From contig NZ_CP116221.1 in the NCBI RefSeq assembly GCF_023556315.2, positions 2,243,001 through 2,307,000 of the forward strand: a DNA stretch of 64,000 bases, given 5' to 3'. Position 1 is the first letter of the stretch; each line of letters starts with the position of its first letter. Source of the DNA: Psychroserpens ponticola (GTDB taxonomy: Bacteria; Bacteroidota; Bacteroidia; Flavobacteriales; Flavobacteriaceae). Below the pieces are notes generated by a model. That model was not told the origin of the DNA. It saw nothing but the letters and a program-made list of their open reading frames with translations, and ran no database searches. Positions 1 through 9,350 of the stretch are shown here, one piece after another. Position numbers and translations under genes: made by a program.

Positions 1-562
1 CTAGTCCATCTTCTAATTGATGCGTCTTTGAGTTTTGCAAACCTCGACTCAAACGAATCACAACCGTTTTACATTTTGAAACTCGAACCAAGCTTTCTAG
101 AATAGTTTCTAGGAAAGGCAACCATATTTCAGAATAGAGTTTTACGACCAATACTGAAGCATAGACATCTGCAATTAACGAAGGGAATCCGTCATTTTCA
201 CCAAATAACAAGCGATAGCTATTGGTTTTCGTTTTAAGCAACGGAAGTCTTTTTTGATAGGCATTTTCAATCTTTTTAAAAAAGAAGGCTTCATCAATAG
301 TTACAGGTTTTGTATCGCTGTAAATCATTTTGATTCGAATTGGAGAATTGGCATCGTATAAGCCTATACCTATCATTTTGTTGGCTCGCTTTCCAAATAT
401 AATAGCTAAGTCTCCCGATTTTGCATCAGCATTTACCTTTACAATACTATCAGAAAACACCCAAGGATGTCCTTGTTGCACGTAATTTTCTCCTTTAGCT
501 GTGAGTTTTACGGCTAGGCGTTTGGGTTTGTAATTGGTTTCTATATGTTTTGAAAAAGGCAT
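1..562 (-). CDS. class I SAM-dependent rRNA methyltransferase, RlmI-like (partial)
   Basis: Only the first 187 codons are inside the window; the C-terminal methyltransferase domain lies beyond base 1. Translating the minus strand from the ATG at 562 gives an N-terminal PUA-type domain (HPWVFSDSI at about residues 32-40) and then the stretch LFGENDGFPSLIADVY at about 119-134. That stretch is typical of the RlmI/YccW 23S rRNA m5C methyltransferase family, between the PUA and Rossmann domains. Family proteins modify 23S rRNA with S-adenosylmethionine in the cytoplasm. The catalytic motifs cannot be checked here. It reads away from dnaK, with a hairpin terminator between the two. Confidence 0.8.
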   Translation of the reverse strand, partial: MPFSKHIETNYKPKRLAVKLTAKGENYVQQGHPWVFSDSIVKVNADAKSGDLAIIFGKRANKMIGIGLYDANSPIRIKMIYSDTKPVTIDEAFFFKKIENAYQKRLPLLKTKTNSYRLLFGENDGFPSLIADVYASVLVVKLYSEIWLPFLETILESLVRVSKCKTVVIRLSRGLQNSKTHQLEDGL

Positions 563-620
563 TTAGTAAGGTGTGAAATCGTTGCGCAAAGAAACGATAT
601 TCTTTAATTTAATAGAAATA

Positions 621-651
621 AAAAACGCAACCATTTCTGATTGCGCTTTTT
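621..651 (-). terminator. terminator downstream of dnaK
   Basis: An inverted repeat (CGCAA / TTGCG) is flanked by an A-run on the left and a T-run on the right. It lies 59 nt past the dnaK stop, so on the minus strand it forms a stem followed by Ts. The symmetry would allow it to act in both directions. Confidence 0.6.
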
Positions 652-676
652 CCAAATGTTAAGTAATTATGTTTAT

Positions 677-703
677 GAGATTCCTGCCTTCACAAGAATG
701 ACA
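677..703. repeat. dispersed short repeat, family B (ends in AATGACA)
   Basis: The sequence carries an ATTCCTGCC...AAGAATGACA pattern just downstream of dnaK. It is a degenerate copy of a palindromic element also seen near 23147, 27251, 33365, 46844 and 46896. All copies end in GAATGACA or a close variant. Confidence 0.5.
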
Positions 704-709
704 CGATGT

Positions 710-2614
710 TTATTTTACTTCTTCAAAATCTACGTCTTCAACATCACTTCCTTCTGCTTCGCCATTTTGGCTTGCATCTGGTCCTGGTGCTTCAGCTCCA
801 CCTTGAGCATCGGCTTGCGCTTTGTACATTTCTTCTGAAGCAACTTTCCAAGCTTCATTGATTTTCTCTAAAGCTGGTTCGATAACTTCAATTTCCTTAG
901 TTTCGTAAGCTTTTTTCAATTCTTCAAGAGCTTCTTCGATTGGTTGTTTTTTATCATCAGATAATTTATCACCAAATTCTTTAAGCTGACTTTCTGTTTG
1001 GAAAATCATAGCATCAGCTTCATTTAATTTCGTTGCATTTGCTACTGCTTTAGCATCTGCATCAGCATTTGCTTCAGCTTCTTGTTTCATCTTTTGAATT
1101 TCTTCATCAGTTAATCCTGAAGACGCTTCAATTCTAATATCTTGTTTCTTACCAGTAGCCTTATCTTCTGCAGATACTTTAATAATACCATTTGCATCAA
1201 TATCAAAAATCACTTCAATTTGAGGTGTTCCTCTTTGCGCTGGCGGAATACCATCTAAATGGAAACGACCAATTGTTTTGTTATCAGCTGCCATTGAACG
1301 TTCTCCTTGCAATACATGGATTTCTACTGATGGCTGATTATCTGCTGCTGTTGAAAATACTTGAGATTTCTTAGTCGGAATCGTTGTATTTGCTTCAATC
1401 AACTTTGTCATCACATTACCCATAGTTTCAATACCAAGAGATAATGGTGTTACGTCTAATAACAGAACGTCTTTCACATCACCTGATAATACACCACCTT
1501 GGATTCCTGCTCCTAAAGATACAACCTCATCTGGATTAACACCTTTACTTGGTGCTTTTCCGAAGAACTTCTCTACCTCTGCTTGAACTACTGGAATACG
1601 AGTTGAACCACCTACTAAAATAACTTCGTCAATATCACTTTTTGATAAACCTGCTGCTTTTAAAGCTGCTGCACATGGCTCAATTGTACGTTTTACTAAA
1701 TCGTCTATTAATTGTTCAAATTTAGAACGTGTTAATGTACGTACTAAGTGTTTTGGCCCTGAAGCTGTAGCTGTTACGTAAGGTAAATTGATTTCAGTTT
1801 GCGCTGAAGATGATAATTCAATCTTCGCTTTTTCTGAAGCTTCCTTTAAACGTTGTAAAGCCATAGGATCTTTACGTAAATCAATATTTTCTTCAGCATT
1901 AAATTCGTCAGCTAACCAGTTGATGATCTTTTGATCAACATCATCACCTCCTAAGTGTGTATCTCCATCTGTAGATAATACTTCAAATACACCATCTCCT
2001 AATTCTAGGATAGATACATCATGTGTACCTCCACCAAAATCAAAAACAACGATTTTTTGGTCTACACCTTTTTTATCCATTCCATAAGCTAATGCAGCTG
2101 CAGTAGGCTCGTTGATAATTCTACGAACTTTTAAACCAGCAATCTCACCAGCTTCTTTAGTGGCTTGACGTTGAGAATCGTTAAAATAAGCTGGCACAGT
2201 AATTACTGCTTCACTTACATCTTGACCTAAATAGTCTTCAGCCGTTTTCTTCATTTTTTGAAGAATCATAGCGGACAACTCCTGTGGTGTGTATAAACGA
2301 CCATCAATATCAACTCTTGGTGTATCGTTATCACCTTTAACCACTGTATAAGGTACGCGTTCTGCTTCTTTTTTAGATTCAGAATACTTGTTACCCATAA
2401 AACGTTTAATTGAATAAACCGTTTTTGTTGGGTTTGTTACTGCTTGTCTCTTAGCTGGATCACCAACTTTAATTTCTCCTCCTTCTACAAAGGCGATAAC
2501 CGAAGGTGTTGTTCTTTTACCTTCAGCGTTTGGGATAACAACTGGTTCGTTACCTTCCATTACAGAAACGCAAGAGTTTGTTGTTCCTAAATCGATTCCA
2601 ATAATCTTACTCAT
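710..2614 (-). CDS. dnaK: molecular chaperone DnaK (Hsp70)
   Basis: This is the cytoplasmic Hsp70 chaperone, which binds exposed hydrophobic segments in an ATP-dependent cycle with DnaJ and GrpE. The 634 residues are the usual length. Visible signatures are [10 protein letters not shown] at the N-terminus, [17 protein letters not shown], the phosphate-2 motif FDFGGGTHD, and the interdomain linker [13 protein letters not shown] near residue 386, followed by the substrate-binding domain and a charged C-terminal tail ending FEEVK. The reading GGGTHD in place of GGGTFD is, from memory, common in Bacteroidota DnaK. The gene stands alone here: grpE and dnaJ are not adjacent. No clear CIRCE element or TAnnTTTG box was found upstream, although a TGACAT-G-ATGTCA palindrome lies at 2717-2729. 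Confidence 0.98.
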   Translation of the reverse strand: MSKIIGIDLGTTNSCVSVMEGNEPVVIPNAEGKRTTPSVIAFVEGGEIKVGDPAKRQAVTNPTKTVYSIKRFMGNKYSESKKEAERVPYTVVKGDNDTPRVDIDGRLYTPQELSAMILQKMKKTAEDYLGQDVSEAVITVPAYFNDSQRQATKEAGEIAGLKVRRIINEPTAAALAYGMDKKGVDQKIVVFDFGGGTHDVSILELGDGVFEVLSTDGDTHLGGDDVDQKIINWLADEFNAEENIDLRKDPMALQRLKEASEKAKIELSSSAQTEINLPYVTATASGPKHLVRTLTRSKFEQLIDDLVKRTIEPCAAALKAAGLSKSDIDEVILVGGSTRIPVVQAEVEKFFGKAPSKGVNPDEVVSLGAGIQGGVLSGDVKDVLLLDVTPLSLGIETMGNVMTKLIEANTTIPTKKSQVFSTAADNQPSVEIHVLQGERSMAADNKTIGRFHLDGIPPAQRGTPQIEVIFDIDANGIIKVSAEDKATGKKQDIRIEASSGLTDEEIQKMKQEAEANADADAKAVANATKLNEADAMIFQTESQLKEFGDKLSDDKKQPIEEALEELKKAYETKEIEVIEPALEKINEAWKVASEEMYKAQADAQGGAEAPGPDASQNGEAEGSDVEDVDFEEVK

Positions 2615-2761
2615 AATATTATATTTGTTTTAAAGATTTCTGCTTATCACAGAAACGTTGTGTTCATTTTTATTTACGATTTGATTATGACAATCATTAT
2701 GCCATTACAAAAAATATGACATGATGTCAGAATTCTTTCTGAAAATTGTCTCATTAAATTG

Positions 2762-2769
2762 TAGTTTTG
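2762..2769 (+). promoter_or_regulatory. possible -7 box for the 2807 lipoprotein gene
   Basis: TAGTTTTG fits the Bacteroidota -7 pattern TAnnTTTG and lies about 38 nt before the ATG at 2807. No TTG sits at the right distance for a -33 element, so this is only a weak candidate. Confidence 0.35.
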
Positions 2770-2806
2770 GTACGCGATTTGATGCTAACAAACAAATCTT
2801 ATCCTT

Positions 2807-3304
2807 ATGAAACATATATCTTACTTAGTTTTAGCGTTTGCTACATTTTTTATCTTGTCTTGTGAAGGCGATCCTGGTCCTCAAGGTCCACAAGGTGTGA
2901 CTGGAGGCTTATTAGTATCCTCTGCGTTTGAAATTGAAATCGATTTTAATGCTGATGATGATTACTCTTTTATTGAAGCCTACGGATTTGATGTCTATCC
3001 GTCTGATGTAACTTTAGTTTACATTTTATGGGATACTGTAAACGGACAAGACATTTGGCGTTTGTTGCCTCAAACCGTAGAGTTTGATGATGGAACCTTA
3101 GTATATAATTATGATTTTACACAATCTGACGTCAGTTTCTTTTTAGAAGGCACTACTGATTTAGAGAATTTAGACAGTATTTGGACACAAAATCAGATCT
3201 TTAGAGTTGTAGTAGTTCCTGCAGATAATATAGATAATCTTGATACTTCTAATCTAAATACGGTTATGCAAGCCTCTAATATTGAAAGTTTTAATATTAG
3301 ATAA
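2807..3304 (+). CDS. small lipoprotein with a short collagen-like segment
   Basis: A 165-residue protein of unknown function. The N-terminus is a lipoprotein signal (hydrophobic stretch ending FILSC, with Cys about residue 19). Immediately after the lipid-anchor cysteine comes EGDPGPQGPQGVTGG, a few Gly-X-Y triplets of the kind seen in collagen-like linkers at the start of some Bacteroidota surface lipoproteins. The rest is acidic and rich in Asp, Tyr and Phe (pI looks low), consistent with a small beta-rich extracytoplasmic domain. It is divergent from dnaK and separated from sdaA by its own promoter, so it is probably monocistronic. The start ATG is the only good one before the signal peptide. 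Confidence 0.7.
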   Translation: MKHISYLVLAFATFFILSCEGDPGPQGPQGVTGGLLVSSAFEIEIDFNADDDYSFIEAYGFDVYPSDVTLVYILWDTVNGQDIWRLLPQTVEFDDGTLVYNYDFTQSDVSFFLEGTTDLENLDSIWTQNQIFRVVVVPADNIDNLDTSNLNTVMQASNIESFNIR

Positions 3305-3327
3305 TACAGAATCTTATACTAGACGTG

Positions 3328-3356
3328 TTGCACATGTTTAACAAAACGTATATTTG
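3328..3356 (+). promoter_or_regulatory. promoter of sdaA (TTG-N18-TATATTTG)
   Basis: TTG at 3328-3330 and TATATTTG at 3349-3356 are spaced 18 nt apart, a very good match to the Bacteroidota housekeeping promoter. The ATG of sdaA follows 25 nt later. Confidence 0.7.
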
Positions 3357-3381
3357 CTCTACAACTAAAACGATTTAGTAA

Positions 3382-4806
3382 ATGGAGTGTATTTCTGTTT
3401 TTGACATGCTCAAAATTGGCGTTGGTCCTTCAAGCTCCCATACCTTAGGACCATGGAGAGCAGCAGAACGTTGGATTAAAGAATTAAAAGGTTCCAACAA
3501 ATTTGAAAAGGTTGAAAAAATAACTGTAGACCTTTATGGCTCTTTATCATTAACTGGCAAAGGACATGCCACAGATTACGCAGTACTTTTAGGTTTAAGT
3601 GGCGCAGATCCTGAATATATTCCCGTTGAATCAATTGATGTCATTATTTCATCAATTAAAAACACAAATACTTTAGCTTTTAATAACGAAAGACCTATAG
3701 ATTTTGATATAAAAACAGATATTATTTTCAATAGAAAATTTTTACCTTTTCATTCAAATGCCTTAGTGTTTTCTGCACATATAAATGGAAGGCGTTATCG
3801 ATCGACCTACTACTCTATTGGTGGAGGATTTGTTGTACAAGAAGAACGTAAAGTTTCTAAAGCCAATAAAATTATTTTTTATTGTACATATCCATATCCC
3901 ATTTCTACTGGAAATGAATTGCTCAAATTTTGCACTGATTTAAAACTCCCTATTTCTGGTGTAGTTTTAGAAAATGAAAAATCAATAAGAGATGAAGCAA
4001 CCATTGATTCTGAATTACATCGCATTTGGGATACTATGTTAGAATGCATGTATATTGGATGTCACACTGAAGGCAACCTTCCTGGAGGCTTAAATGTAAG
4101 ACGACGTGCTTATGACATGCATAAAACCCTAAAAGGTGACACCACATACACAATTCCTGTTGAATGGTTAAATTCTATACGGAATACTGAAGTTAAATTT
4201 CGTCAAATTTTAAAATGGGTTAGTTGCTTTGCTCTTGCAGTAAATGAAGTTAACGCATCTTTAGGTCGTGTGGTTACTGCACCAACAAACGGAAGCGCAG
4301 GTGTTATTCCTGCTGTCTTGATGTATTATTTAGTTATTGAAAACCACGATGGTAATTTTGAAGACATAAAACGATTTTTGTTAGTTGCTGGTGAAATTGG
4401 CAGCATCTTTAAAAAAGGAGCCACTATTAGTGCCGCAATGGGTGGATGTCAAGCAGAAATTGGAGTATCATCTGCAATGGCTGCTGGAGCTTTATGTGAG
4501 CTTTCAGGCGGTACACCAGAGCAAGTTTTAGTCGCTGCAGAAATTGCCATGGAGCATCATTTAGGATTAACATGTGACCCAATTGGTGGTTTAGTTCAAA
4601 TTCCTTGTATAGAACGTAATGCTATGGGTGCCATTAAAGCAATCAATGCCTGTGAATTAGCTTTAGATACTGATCCGAATAACGTAAAAGTACCTTTAGA
4701 CAAAGTTGTGAATACCATGTGGGAAACTGCCAAAGACATGAATACTAAATACAAAGAAACATCAGAAGGAGGCTTAGCTGTTGGTGTACATTTGAGTGAT
4801 TGTTAG
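3382..4806 (+). CDS. sdaA: L-serine ammonia-lyase (iron-sulfur, single chain)
   Basis: Deaminates L-serine to pyruvate and ammonia using a [4Fe-4S] cluster. The 474 residues contain the beta domain first (about 1-150; [17 protein letters not shown] near the N-terminus) and then the alpha domain. Conserved pieces are [30 protein letters not shown] (Cys about 355), LTCDPIGG (Cys about 398) and IPCIERNA (Cys about 409). These three cysteines are the expected cluster ligands. Length and arrangement match the fused, E. coli-like class rather than the split two-subunit Bacillus class. It has its own promoter at 3328-3356 and is followed after 69 nt by panB. Confidence 0.96.
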   Translation: MECISVFDMLKIGVGPSSSHTLGPWRAAERWIKELKGSNKFEKVEKITVDLYGSLSLTGKGHATDYAVLLGLSGADPEYIPVESIDVIISSIKNTNTLAFNNERPIDFDIKTDIIFNRKFLPFHSNALVFSAHINGRRYRSTYYSIGGGFVVQEERKVSKANKIIFYCTYPYPISTGNELLKFCTDLKLPISGVVLENEKSIRDEATIDSELHRIWDTMLECMYIGCHTEGNLPGGLNVRRRAYDMHKTLKGDTTYTIPVEWLNSIRNTEVKFRQILKWVSCFALAVNEVNASLGRVVTAPTNGSAGVIPAVLMYYLVIENHDGNFEDIKRFLLVAGEIGSIFKKGATISAAMGGCQAEIGVSSAMAAGALCELSGGTPEQVLVAAEIAMEHHLGLTCDPIGGLVQIPCIERNAMGAIKAINACELALDTDPNNVKVPLDKVVNTMWETAKDMNTKYKETSEGGLAVGVHLSDC

Positions 4807-4875
4807 TTTTTATCCTTCAGAATAAATAAAATTTAAGAAATCTCTGTATTTTTACGAATAATTAAATAGCATCAC

Positions 4876-5694
4876 ATGTCAACCGCAAAAAAAGAATACA
4901 AACGAATTACAGTAAAAACCTTAGTAGACATGAAGTCTAAAGGTGAAAAAATCTCAATGCTTACAGCTTACGATTATACTATGGCTAAAATAGTAGATGA
5001 AGCTGGGATTGATGTAATTTTAGTAGGCGATTCGGCAAGTAATGTCATGGCAGGACATGAAACAACACTTCCTATAACTTTAGATCAAATGATATATCAT
5101 GCGTCATCAGTAGTGAGAGCTATTGACAGAGCTCTAGTTGTTGTCGATTTGCCTTTTGGAAGTTATCAAAGTGATCCCAAAGAAGCCTTACGTTCTGCTA
5201 TTCGAATTATGAAAGAATCTGGTGGTCACGCTGTAAAGATGGAAGGTGGAAAAGAAGTTAAAGAATCAATTAAACGCATTTTAAATGCAGGAATTCCTGT
5301 AATGGGTCACTTAGGCTTAACACCACAATCTATATATAAATTCGGAACTTACACTGTTAGAGCCAAAGAAGAACAAGAGGCACAACAATTAAAAGAAGAT
5401 GCCTTAATGCTTGAAAAAGCAGGCTGTTTTGGAATTGTATTAGAAAAAATCCCAGCAACATTAGCTCAAGAAGTTGCAGCCAGTGTATCTATACCAGTTA
5501 TCGGAATTGGTGCTGGTGGAGGAGTTGACGGTCAAGTATTAGTTTTACATGATATGCTTGGCATGACACACGAATTCAATCCGCGTTTTTTACGTCGATA
5601 CATGAATCTATATGAAGAAATGACACAAGCTATTGGTCAGTATGTTGACGATGTTAAAGCTTCCGATTTCCCTAATGATAAAGAACAGTATTAA
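4876..5694 (+). CDS. panB: 3-methyl-2-oxobutanoate hydroxymethyltransferase
   Basis: First committed step of pantothenate (and so coenzyme A) synthesis: transfers a hydroxymethyl group from 5,10-methylene-tetrahydrofolate to 3-methyl-2-oxobutanoate to give ketopantoate. At 272 residues it has the family's length. The TIM-barrel motifs are clear: [36 protein letters not shown] (Mg-binding Asp), the substrate loop [15 protein letters not shown] and [12 protein letters not shown]. The rest of the pathway is not in this window. The RluA-type gene follows 15 nt later on the same strand, so the two are probably co-transcribed. Confidence 0.97.
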   Translation: MSTAKKEYKRITVKTLVDMKSKGEKISMLTAYDYTMAKIVDEAGIDVILVGDSASNVMAGHETTLPITLDQMIYHASSVVRAIDRALVVVDLPFGSYQSDPKEALRSAIRIMKESGGHAVKMEGGKEVKESIKRILNAGIPVMGHLGLTPQSIYKFGTYTVRAKEEQEAQQLKEDALMLEKAGCFGIVLEKIPATLAQEVAASVSIPVIGIGAGGGVDGQVLVLHDMLGMTHEFNPRFLRRYMNLYEEMTQAIGQYVDDVKASDFPNDKEQY

Positions 5695-5709
5695 TTTAGA
5701 ATATTAGCC

Positions 5710-6414
5710 TTGTCTAAAGAAAAAATCCATTCTAACAGATCTAATCTTCAAGTCATTTATGAAGACAACCACATCATCATCGTAAATAAACGTGCTGGAG
5801 ATATTGTTCAAGGTGACAAAACTGGAGACCAACCTTTAAGTGATGTTGTTAAAGACTATATTAAAGAAAAATACAATAAGCCTGGAAATGTGTATTTAGG
5901 CGTTGTACACCGCTTAGATAGACCAACAACAGGTATCGTAATGTTTTCTAAAACGAGTAAAGCACTACCTCGACTTAATAAATTGTTTTCAGAAAAGAAA
6001 GCGAACAAAACCTATTGGGCAATTGTTAAAATTAGTCCTAAAAAACCTAAAGACACTTTAATTAATTGGCTTAAAAAAAATCCAAAAAACAATAAGTCTA
6101 CTGCATATTCTAGTGAAATTGATGGTAGTAAGAAAGCTATTCTACATTATAATTTAATAAAGGTTCTAGATAATTACTCGCTTCTTGAAATTGAATTAGA
6201 AACTGGAAGACATCATCAAATTAGATGTCAGTTATCTTGCATTGGCTCTCCAATAAAAGGAGATTTAAAATACGGATTTAACCGAAGTAATAAAGATGCG
6301 AGTATCAGCTTACATGCTAGACGTTTACAGTTTTTACATCCAGTTTCAAAAGAAACTATTGATGTTACTGCTCCTTTGCCAGATGATCCTATTTGGAATG
6401 CATGTGAAAATTAA
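5710..6414 (+). CDS. RluA-family RNA pseudouridine synthase
   Basis: Isomerises uridine to pseudouridine in rRNA or tRNA; the exact target cannot be told from sequence. The 234 residues include the catalytic motif GVVHRLDRPTTGIVMFSKT (Asp in HRLDR, near residue 75) and the RluA signature LETGRHHQIRCQLS. There is no N-terminal S4 domain. The reading frame opens with TTG at 5710, 15 nt after the panB stop; no in-frame ATG exists before the conserved core, so TTG is the best start. The stop overlaps the end of the convergent histidine kinase gene by 4 nt. Confidence 0.92.
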   Translation: MSKEKIHSNRSNLQVIYEDNHIIIVNKRAGDIVQGDKTGDQPLSDVVKDYIKEKYNKPGNVYLGVVHRLDRPTTGIVMFSKTSKALPRLNKLFSEKKANKTYWAIVKISPKKPKDTLINWLKKNPKNNKSTAYSSEIDGSKKAILHYNLIKVLDNYSLLEIELETGRHHQIRCQLSCIGSPIKGDLKYGFNRSNKDASISLHARRLQFLHPVSKETIDVTAPLPDDPIWNACEN

Positions 6415-7226
6415 TAAGGATACTTGATGCTTAAAGTCACACCTTCATTTGGCTGTGAAACTAAATCAAATGTGGCATTAATTAATTGGGCTCTGCTTTT
6501 CATATTAATCAATCCTGACCCTTTTTCAGAAGAAACAACATCAAACCCAATGCCATTATCTGTAGCGATTATTAACAATTGTGAGTCTTGATAATCTAAA
6601 CATACTTCAAGGGTTTCTGCTTCAGAATATTTCACCGAATTAGAAAAGAATTCTTGTAATATTCTAAATAAAATCAATTCATGCTTTTTGTTTGCAATAG
6701 CTTTATTTGAGCCATTTATAATTAATTCTGCGGAAGAGAATTTCATACGTTTTAGACGACTCAATTCATTCAAAACAGAGTCTTCAAAACCCATATTTAA
6801 AATCACTTCATTATTTAATGATTTTGATAATGACCTAACTTCTTTAAGGCTTTCCTTTACAATATCTGAAGTTTCACCAACCTTAACTTTTAAATCTTCT
6901 GGAGCTTTTGAGGTTAACATATTTAATTGCATACTTGCATAAGCCAATAATTGACCAACATTATCGTGTAATTCCCAACCAACATGTTTTAAGGTTTGTT
7001 CTTGTATCTCAGATTGTGTCCTAGAAATCTCTTCATTAAACTCTTGTTCTTGTTTAAACTTATCTCTTAGAATTTTGTTTTTTCTTTTCTGAAACGTCAC
7101 AAAAAACAGGATGACCATGACAGCCAACAGCAAAACCACAAAAATCATATAACCAATTAGAGCTATCTGTTCTCTATTGATTGATTGCTCTTGTAAAGTG
7201 AATACCAAAAACCAAATGTTAAGCAT
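6411..7226 (-). CDS. membrane-anchored sensor histidine kinase (HisKA_3 / NarL-type)
   Basis: A 271-residue kinase with one N-terminal transmembrane segment (about 20-45), a short coiled linker, an H-box HVGWELHDNVGQ (phospho-acceptor His near 87) of the NarX/LiaS/DegS type, and an HATPase domain with N-box ILQEFFSNSVKYSEA and G-box DNGIGFD. It lacks its own sensor domain beyond the TM helix. Its start ATG at 7226 lies 64 nt inside the end of the upstream multi-TM gene, so the two proteins are probably translated together and may form one receptor. No response regulator is next to it; a partner with a LuxR-type output would be expected elsewhere. The next in-frame Met (codon 27) would cut into the TM segment. 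Confidence 0.9.
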   Translation of the reverse strand: MLNIWFLVFTLQEQSINREQIALIGYMIFVVLLLAVMVILFFVTFQKRKNKILRDKFKQEQEFNEEISRTQSEIQEQTLKHVGWELHDNVGQLLAYASMQLNMLTSKAPEDLKVKVGETSDIVKESLKEVRSLSKSLNNEVILNMGFEDSVLNELSRLKRMKFSSAELIINGSNKAIANKKHELILFRILQEFFSNSVKYSEAETLEVCLDYQDSQLLIIATDNGIGFDVVSSEKGSGLINMKSRAQLINATFDLVSQPNEGVTLSIKYPY

Positions 7227-7888
7227 GAGTATGTGAAAATATTAATATAAAACAAAAAGTATGTTCTAAAAATTACAAATTCAGTATTTACAGCCCTAAA
7301 ATAGCTGTTAAAAATGAATAAAGGTGTTACAGTAAGATGCCATATTAAAATAGCTATACTAATGTAAAACGAAGGCATTTTATAATACTGCAATATGTAT
7401 TCGCTTCTAATTAACTCTATAAAATAACAAATTACGTAAACCGTTATTATTAAAGTTGCCAAAATATTTTCAAATGGCAATCCCATTGTAAAAAACGCAT
7501 CTGTAAACATGTAATATCCTAAAGTAAAAACACAATAAATCAGGAAAACCGACCTTGCAATAATCTTTAATGATTTACTTATTAGCAAATCTGAATAGTA
7601 AATTCCTAATAATCCTATAGACAAAAAGTTATAAATATTGTAAAGCCATGAATTCCTACAAAATATGCTGTTTTTTAAAGCTATGTACCAAGAATAGTCG
7701 AAATTATTTTGCAATACTTTTGTATAACCTCCTATAGTTTCAACAACAACTGTTAACCATAAAAAGTACACAAATATTCTAATCTTTTCATTCTTTGTTT
7801 TATACAAATACAAAGAACCAAATACAGCAGCTAATAAAGCAAATGATTTAGTTATTACAGAATCATACTGATATAAAAACTCATTCAA
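7163..7888 (-). CDS. multi-pass membrane protein, probable sensor partner of the kinase
   Basis: I do not recognise a named family. The 241 residues form about six or seven hydrophobic helices (for example around 15-30, 38-55, 88-105, 110-128, 135-155, 172-190 and 205-230) with many aromatic residues and little soluble sequence. The frame opens with TTG at 7888, 9 nt after the stop of the upstream gene; no ATG is available until far into the protein. Its last 64 nt overlap the start of the histidine kinase. A receptor-like TM domain split from its kinase is the natural inference, but the ligand is unknown. Confidence 0.65.
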   Translation of the reverse strand: MNEFLYQYDSVITKSFALLAAVFGSLYLYKTKNEKIRIFVYFLWLTVVVETIGGYTKVLQNNFDYSWYIALKNSIFCRNSWLYNIYNFLSIGLLGIYYSDLLISKSLKIIARSVFLIYCVFTLGYYMFTDAFFTMGLPFENILATLIITVYVICYFIELIRSEYILQYYKMPSFYISIAILIWHLTVTPLFIFNSYFRAVNTEFVIFRTYFLFYINIFTYSCLTFGFWYSLYKSNQSIENR

Positions 7889-7897
7889 AGCTTGCTA

Positions 7898-8410
7898 CTA
7901 TTGAGGATAATTTGATCCTGGTGGCTTACCATTATCTCCATTATTTAAACCATTTCCACCATCAATATCATCTCCTCCGCCTTTTTGCATCGATAACATA
8001 CTTCCTTCAGATGTATTTAGATATCCAGTTGGTACTAATAAAAAAGTTGTGTATCCAGGTTTACCTGCTTCTTGCTGATGAGCACCAGGATAAATCCTGA
8101 TTCCATCCATGGTGTAACCTAAGTCTCCTGCTTGTTTTTGAGCCAAAGTAATAAAGTTTTGTAAGTCCTCTAAAGAGTACCAAGACGATCTATTATCTCC
8201 ATCTTTTTCACCTTTAAAAATACTATCGTTTATTAAATTATATCGAGGGTCATATGCTTTAGTTAATGTCTTAATTTGATCAGGCTTAATAATACCTTTT
8301 GGAATTGGTGTGTCATCCATATTTTCTTGATTTTTATCACTATGAAAATAAAAATACATAGCTAAAGCACCTAAGATAAATCCTAAAATAAGTAATACTA
8401 ATTTTTTCAT
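7898..8410 (-). CDS. membrane-anchored protein of unknown function with Gly/Asn-rich tail
   Basis: A 170-residue protein with an N-terminal hydrophobic anchor (about residues 3-24), a compact domain with the pattern SWYSLEDLQNFITLAQKQA and GYTMDGIRIYPGAH, and a disordered C-terminus rich in Gly, Asn and Asp from about residue 142. The middle looks like a small globular domain, seen in other Flavobacteriaceae as hypothetical proteins. It is first in an operon with the multi-TM protein and the histidine kinase (9 nt gap), so it may be an extracytoplasmic part of that sensor. This is inference from context only. Confidence 0.65.
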   Translation of the reverse strand: MKKLVLLILGFILGALAMYFYFHSDKNQENMDDTPIPKGIIKPDQIKTLTKAYDPRYNLINDSIFKGEKDGDNRSSWYSLEDLQNFITLAQKQAGDLGYTMDGIRIYPGAHQQEAGKPGYTTFLLVPTGYLNTSEGSMLSMQKGGGDDIDGGNGLNNGDNGKPPGSNYPQ

Positions 8411-8501
8411 AATTTGGTTAGTTTGAATTAATTGTTAGTCTAATGTATTGAAAATCTTAGGATAAAACCAACAAAACGAAAAAAATCTAAGTTTTTTCTT
8501 A

Positions 8502-9350
8502 CTAATCAATGCATTTCAACCTAAATTTTTCACCAAAACCCTTCTGAGATAAATGATTGATAGCTGCTTCTGAAACCTGTAAAATTCTAGGATAACCACC
8601 AGTTGTCTGACAATCTCGCATTAAAATCATAAGCTTACCAGATGGCGTTAATTGCACTGTTCCTGGTAATACTAGAGAAGTAATAATGGGTTCAATTGTG
8701 TTTTCTAAAGTTTCATTGACATGATAAGCCATTCTGTTACTATCCTTTGAAATTGTAAATTTCGTTGATAAAAGTGTGTTTTGTTCAATTTTAGATAAAC
8801 AGTTAAATTCCATGCCTTTGAAAACTTTGATTTCACTTACATTAAAATGGGTTTTATCAATTTTAATCGAAGCATTAATATTTTCATATGCATCACTAAC
8901 TTCTGAAATTAAGAGCTGATCCCCTTTTATTAATTTTGATTGCTTCGTTAAAGTGCCATACATACTGTAACTATTCATATAGTATTCTGTTTGAAATCCT
9001 CCCTTAACTGCTAAATAAGCTCTAGAACCATAGTTTCGTTTTCCAAAAGTCAGGATATCATTTTTAGTCACATGAATACGCGTATTCATTTTTATGGTTT
9101 TGGAATTTATTTTCGGGCTTAAATCGGCTCCAGCCAAAGCAATTTCAATATCACAATGAAAGAGTAGCTTAGGTCCAGTCATTGTTATTTCTAAAATGGA
9201 ATCTGAAATAGAGTTACCCAAAACAGTATTTGAAATAGTGGCTGATTGCAAATCCATAACTCCAGAAAAAGGAATTCCGTATTTTTGAACTCCAAAGCGT
9301 CCTATGTCTTGAATAGTATCATATAAACCCGTTTTAAGTACTTCAACCAT
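8502..9350 (-). CDS. pxpC: 5-oxoprolinase subunit C (biotin-dependent carboxyltransferase-like)
   Basis: Third subunit of the prokaryotic PxpABC 5-oxoprolinase, which opens 5-oxoproline (pyroglutamate) to glutamate with ATP. It belongs to the KipA / allophanate hydrolase subunit 2 family: TIQDIGRFGVQKYGIPFSG at the N-terminus, ALAGADL, and GTVQLTPSGKLMILMRDCQTTGGYPR toward the C-terminus. A longer reading from GTG at 9362 is possible, but the ATG at 9350 gives the family start MVEVLKTGLYDT and an 8-nt overlap with pxpB, the usual arrangement. It is the last gene of the operon. Confidence 0.93.
   Translation of the reverse strand: MVEVLKTGLYDTIQDIGRFGVQKYGIPFSGVMDLQSATISNTVLGNSISDSILEITMTGPKLLFHCDIEIALAGADLSPKINSKTIKMNTRIHVTKNDILTFGKRNYGSRAYLAVKGGFQTEYYMNSYSMYGTLTKQSKLIKGDQLLISEVSDAYENINASIKIDKTHFNVSEIKVFKGMEFNCLSKIEQNTLLSTKFTISKDSNRMAYHVNETLENTIEPIITSLVLPGTVQLTPSGKLMILMRDCQTTGGYPRILQVSEAAINHLSQKGFGEKFRLKCID

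Noticed and set aside
2717-2729. TGACAT-G-ATGTCA palindrome upstream of dnaK as a heat-shock operator
   Set aside because: It does not match the CIRCE element, and no matching promoter was found near it.
2807-3304. Calling the lipoprotein collagen-like as a whole
   Set aside because: Only three to four Gly-X-Y triplets are present after the lipid anchor, so the term does not describe the protein.
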